DNA of 64,000 nt, from positions 193,137,741-193,201,740 of the forward strand of contig CM041465.1 of NCBI GenBank assembly GCA_023213395.1, in the 5' to 3' direction. The stretch's first letter is position 1; every line of letters begins with the position of its first letter. The notes beneath the pieces were generated by a model. The model was given only the letters and a program-made list of their open reading frames with translations, had not been told where the DNA came from and ran no database searches. Source of the stretch: Cycas panzhihuaensis. Taxonomy: Eukaryota; Cycadophyta. This document shows positions 60,241 to 64,000 of this stretch, in pieces. A program made the position numbers and the translations under genes.

Positions 60241-60449
60241 TTTTTTTTTAGAACATGTCCCCATGTGGTACTTCCAAAAATTCTCAGATATTTAATTGAG
60301 GGTTTTTGTTCAAACCACTTTTGTTTTGGAGTAATATTTTGTAAAGATTTACTAGATAAATAGTTTAAAAGATAGTTGGAGTAGGCAATTGCTTCTGCCC
60401 ACAACTTTAAGTTAAGAATTTTTTCATGTAGCATACATCGAGTCATTTT
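60228..60449 (-). pseudogene. Copia integrase fragment fused between two LTRs
   Basis: The frame reads MTRCMLHEKILNLKLWAEAI, SNYLLNYLSSK and IKYLRIFGSTTWGHVLKK, closely related to the copia G integrase (MTRCMLHAKNFDLKLWAEAI). It starts abruptly inside the integrase core, before which the conserved NGVVE box is missing. It ends at an A-run that runs straight into LTR sequence. It cannot be part of a normal element, because an LTR lies on each side and the two LTRs are in opposite orientation. Confidence 0.85.
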
Positions 60450-60462
60450 ATTACTTTTACCA

Positions 60463-60880
60463 TGAAATAAAAGACATAGAATACATATAAATAAACACTA
60501 CATAGATACACATAATGTGGCAGCTTGAAAACCCCTTATGGGGAAGAAAAACCACCTCTAATTTAAAAATTTATTGACTTAAAAACTTTACATAAAACCT
60601 CGACAAGAATACCCTCTACATACATACAGAAACCAACATTCAAAATAGGCTTATGATAACCTCCTAGATTCTTGGAACCAATTCCTATAATCTAGAAATG
60701 GCTATTTGAAGAATGAAAGGTTCATTGAAATGGGAAGTTACACATTTTAATGACCTTCACATAATAACTAATGATTAACATAGACTTTATAAAATTGAAC
60801 CTTTATATCACTTAAATTCACATTTATACATGTGATCAAAAGATAACATTAACATAAAACTAACATTAATATTCCTAACA
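60463..60880 (-). repeat. 3' LTR of copia F
   Basis: 418 bp. Contains the perfect palindromic block ccccttatgggg, also in the 5' LTR of G. Confidence 0.85.
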
Positions 60881-60894
60881 TCCCCCTTTAATGT

Positions 60895-61310
60895 TAGCTT
60901 TTATATAATATAGAAGATAAAGAAGGTCTTCATCATGTTGATCCTCCTTTGATGGAGAGCTCTTTTATCTTTAACAAATTTCGTAGGTTTAAAACCTTGA
61001 CTTTAGTCAATGACTTGGTAAGGATATCAACAACCTGTAGATCTGTAGGATAATAAGATAAATAAACAATATTCTCAGTAACAAGATTATGAATAAAATG
61101 GTGATGCAATTCTATGTGTTTAGTTATAGAATGAGCAATTGGATTGGTAGCAATAACATTAGCACATTGATTATCAACTTTAAGTTCTATAGAAGAGTTA
61201 GGAAATAGACTAATTTTATTTAAGAGAGATTTGATCCAAAGTGCTTCTTTGCTTGCTTAAATAAGTGCTCAATATTTAGCTTTAGTTATTGATAGAACTA
61301 AAGCCTGCAT
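60895..61310 (-). pseudogene. Copia F RNase H, C-terminal end
   Basis: The frame reads SITKAKY, EALWIKSLLNKIS, SSIELKVDNQCA, TKHIELHHHFIHNLV and DILTKSLTKVK. This is the end of copia RNase H, parallel to copia G (SITEAKYRALVEA, KVDNQGVIG, TKHIELYYHFIRN). The second acidic residue is Lys here (TKAKY for TEAKY-type). The N-terminal side is removed by element E at 61311. Confidence 0.82.
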
Positions 61311-61700
61311 TGATGGAAATAAAATGTAAGGAGAACATGGGAGAACATAAACTAATCTTCAATACATTATTATTGTATAAATTGAAAACTCATTGTATTC
61401 AATCCATTGTGAGAGGAGAGAGTTTTATAAATTTCTAATATGGGCAGTGTTTAAAGACACAAGGTTGCACACCCCTCAATATATATAATTTTGGGGGAGG
61501 AGGGAAACTCCTCAATCCCTTAAATTTAAATTATAATAAAATAATACAAACTTAATTTAAAGTAAACTTAACTCAAATTAATATAAACTTACCTTAACTT
61601 ACCTATACATGTTAAGCATCCACATGTATAAATTGATGAAGATGAGGTGTGCTCCCCTGGTTGAAAGGTGGGAGTGAAGTGATGACTATTAACTCCAATA
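61311..61700 (-). repeat. 3' LTR of element E
   Basis: 390 bp; aligns with the LTRs of B, C and J. Confidence 0.87.
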
Positions 61701-62422
61701 TTCTCCCCCTTAATGGTCATCACGAACACTTGTATCTTCTCTTTAAACTTATGGAATTTATATTTAAAAAAAACTTTTAAAATCTATCCCTTAACTTGAT
61801 CTTTATTAACTTACTTTATCTTTATAATAATGTATGTCCTTCTATTATGAAGTAGTGTAAAAAATCTATAATTAAATGAAGCTTTATTTGTACAAAGATG
61901 AGCAGCTACAACTTTGACTTTAACTTATAGAATTTAAACTTTGTCTTTTGTAGTTTTTATGCTATGAACAATTATCAAATCATCATAACTTTCCTCTATC
62001 ATATCATAAGATTTATTCTCCCCCTCAAATGGAGGATCAGGCTCTTGTGTAACAAGTTGATTATACATTTGACATGAATCTTCATTGGTCTTATAATAAC
62101 AAATCACTTGTTCTAGTACCTATCTCACATGTTCAACAAAATCAACATCAAATACATTGAGGGTATCTCCCCCATAAGTAAAAATTAAAATATCCCAAAT
62201 AGATTTAGAAGGTATTAATTCACATACTTTAGAAAATACATTATCATTAATAGTATAAAATAATAGTCCTAAGATTTTATTATCTTTTATAAAAAAAAAT
62301 TTAATACTAAGATCACATTCATATTACAAATATTTCCAAAGATCATGTGCAATAAAATAATGTTGCATTGTTTGATGCCATAGTGTAAAATTGTGCCCAT
62401 TGAATATAAGAAATTGTGTCAT
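61701..62422 (-). pseudogene. Gag-like ORF of element E, next to 3' LTR
   Basis: ATG at 62422. It reads MTQFLIFNGHNFTLWHQTM, then YFIAHDLWKYL, stop (for Gln), YECDLSIK, FYTINDNVFSKVCELIPSKS, WDILIFTYGG and YNQLVTQEPDPPFEGE. The tail has FFTLLHNRRTYI and ends FVMTIKGEN over the polypurine tract. It preserves the Gag N-terminal pattern FxGxNFxxW..M...DLW best of the three copies. A few stops and one frame change are present. No zinc knuckle. Confidence 0.68.
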
Positions 62423-64000
62423 TTTATTAAAAAGAAACTTTAGTACATAAAAGGTATGCTTTTACTAAGCCAAAAACTCAATAAATAACAAACTTATGTG
62501 ATGTTAAATATACTCTTTTAAGGTAATGTAATTCCCTTTGAAAAAGAAAGATGCTTTTGGAAAGTATATCAACTAAGCATAATAAGGAAATGATCCTTTC
62601 AATAATGATAAATAAAAGGCTTTTCAATAAGTATGCCTTTCAAATAAACTTTGAAATAAAATGAATATAAGAGCAAATTTGAATGTAATAAATATCTTAA
62701 GTAAATCTAAAATAAACTTTGATGAAGAATAAAAAATTCTTTAAGCTTTTAATCCTTCAAATAAATAACCATAAATTTGAGCAAGTAAATAATTTTTCAA
62801 TGTAAGAGATCTTTTTCCTTAATGATAATATATAATGATAAAAATCAAATATATAAGTATTTTCACTTTGAAATATAATAAATATAAAGAAACTTTTGAA
62901 CAAAAAAAATATTGTACTCCTTAAAAGAAAGGTTTAGAGGATAACCTCAAGTTTAGTAGCTTCAAAGTTGTACTAAATACTATCAGAATAATATGAAACT
63001 TTACCAGTATGTAGATAAATGAAAAAACTAATCAATGGAACTGACCATTTTGAAAACAGGTTCCTATAAGTCAATATTTGAATGATTCAAAGGTACAGAC
63101 CTCCTTTTGAGGCTTAATAAGAGTATGGAGCTTAAAATCTTATAAAAATGCTAATAAAACTTTATAGAATATTGTAAAAAGATCAACTATGTCTTAAAGA
63201 GTTACTTAATATCTTTTCAGTTAAAAAAATTTGAGAAATAATATATAAAACTATGTAATAATTATAAATTAGAGGCTATTAAGTACCTCAACTTTGATAC
63301 TTTTTAAAGTCTGAAAAAACACTTTAAAATTTATAAAAAATAGTGTCAAATCAAAGGAGAATGAGTTAGATTCCCAACAAAACTAATAGAACTAAATTCT
63401 GATATAAAAAAAAAAGTATAGTAGAAATGGCAGTAAGTACCTTTATGTAAATATGTTTAAAAAATGCTAAAAAAAACACCAAAGTGCCACTTTTAGCGAT
63501 TAAAATAATGATCAAAATAAATTCTAAAAAATAAAATAAATGGTTGGTAAAGAAACTGGTTAAAAGTAAATTATTGTAGAATAGATTTAAGTAGAAAATA
63601 GTCACTTAAAAATAAAATATAATCAGTTAAAAATATGATTTTATAAAAAAGTTTAAAAAGGCTCAAAAAATGAATGTCTGACTTTGAAACAACTAAAACA
63701 TGGTCAAATCATATCTAAATTGGTCATATGACTGGTCAAAATTGATCTACAGAAAATTTTTGATGTAATGAAACTTGTTTTGTCAGAAACTGATGACCCA
63801 ATGAGGAGTTATGGCAAAAAAATGCCAATTACATGAGATAAAATAAAAAAATTAAATAAATAAATTTTGTAAAAGTGAAAAAGCTCTTTTAGAAATGAGG
63901 TAGAGGTCATATGAAAAAGGAATGTGACTAGGGGCTAAAGGTCTAGGAGGGGTTGGGGTTTTAAATCACAGATTCAAACTTTTATAAAATTTGATTTAAT
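62423..64000 (-). other. Conserved non-coding internal part of element E
   Basis: Matches B 41,230-43,020 and C 54,249-55,745 in order. A minus-strand open frame at 63605-63366 has no family features. No protein recognised. Confidence 0.6.

Larger units (their letters stand above)
60463..61310 (-). mobile_element. 3' end of copia element F (LTR and RNase H), cut by element E
   Basis: LTR 60463-60880 (tgaaataaaag to cctaaca), then polypurine tract tccccctttaat, then the end of pol on the minus strand. F is a relative of copia G: the LTRs share ccccttatggggaagaaa and cctcctagattctt. The rest of F should lie beyond the window, right of element E. Confidence 0.82.
61311..64000 (-). mobile_element. 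Element E: non-autonomous copia-like element, cut by window end
   Basis: Same family as B, C and J. 3' LTR 61311-61700 (tgatggaaat to ccaata), polypurine tract ttctcccccttaatgg at 61701, Gag-like frame, then non-coding internal sequence to the window end. Its cargo region and 5' LTR should lie just beyond 64000. It inserted into the RNase H of copia F. Confidence 0.85.

Overview
The window is a stretch of nuclear DNA from a large, AT-rich, repeat-dense plant genome. Every recognisable gene belongs to a retrotransposon or is a host-gene fragment sitting inside one. The elements are plant types: Ty1/copia with the initiator-Met primer site TGGTATCAGAGC, Ty3/gypsy of the Tat type with a second RNase H, and an L1 LINE whose ORF1 has a DUF4283 domain. 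I cannot name the species. No intact host gene, tRNA, rRNA or CRISPR array was seen.

Layout, left to right. (1) 1-4440: L1-type LINE, minus strand, 3' end outside the window. (2) 4441-5994: remnant 'J' of a non-autonomous copia-like family with members B, C, E and J. (3) 5997-32608: a 26.6 kb Tat-type gypsy element 'H', minus strand, with 2.7 kb LTRs, gag, protease, RT, RNase H, integrase, an antisense plant-mobile-domain-like ORF, a 1 kb (TA)n tract and a second RNase H. This second RNase H is split by copia 'G' (9372-17173, TSD GTTAC). (4) 32733-47306: copia 'A', minus strand, carrying B (40092-46987) in its leader. (5) 47307-53092 and 59240-59908: a gypsy remnant 'D' on the plus strand with gag and the second RNase H but no recognisable RT or integrase, split by C (53093-59239, TSD ATTTT). 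(6) 59909-60462: a chimera of an inverted copia LTR and an integrase fragment. It is followed by the 3' end of copia 'F' (60463-61310), which is cut by E (61311 to the window end).

The most interesting biology is cargo carriage by LTR retrotransposons. The leader of copia G holds pieces of at least three unrelated host genes: 40S ribosomal protein S16, elongation factor 2, and a heavy-metal-associated isoprenylated protein complete to its CaaX box and stop codon. Element B carries an ISWI chromatin-remodeller fragment followed within about 30 bp by a SAC-domain phosphoinositide phosphatase fragment. B, C and E share one architecture: LTRs of about 0.4 kb, a Met primer site (recognisable in B and C), and a single Gag-like frame placed against the 3' LTR. 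In B and C a non-homologous insert lies at the same internal position, with ISWI and SAC in B and unidentified sequence in C.

All frames are decayed. Many stops fall where the family has Gln or Arg (CAG to TAG, CAA to TAA, CGA to TGA), as expected for deaminated methylated plant repeats. Coordinates of element ends were read by eye from LTR alignment, primer sites, polypurine tracts and target-site duplications.
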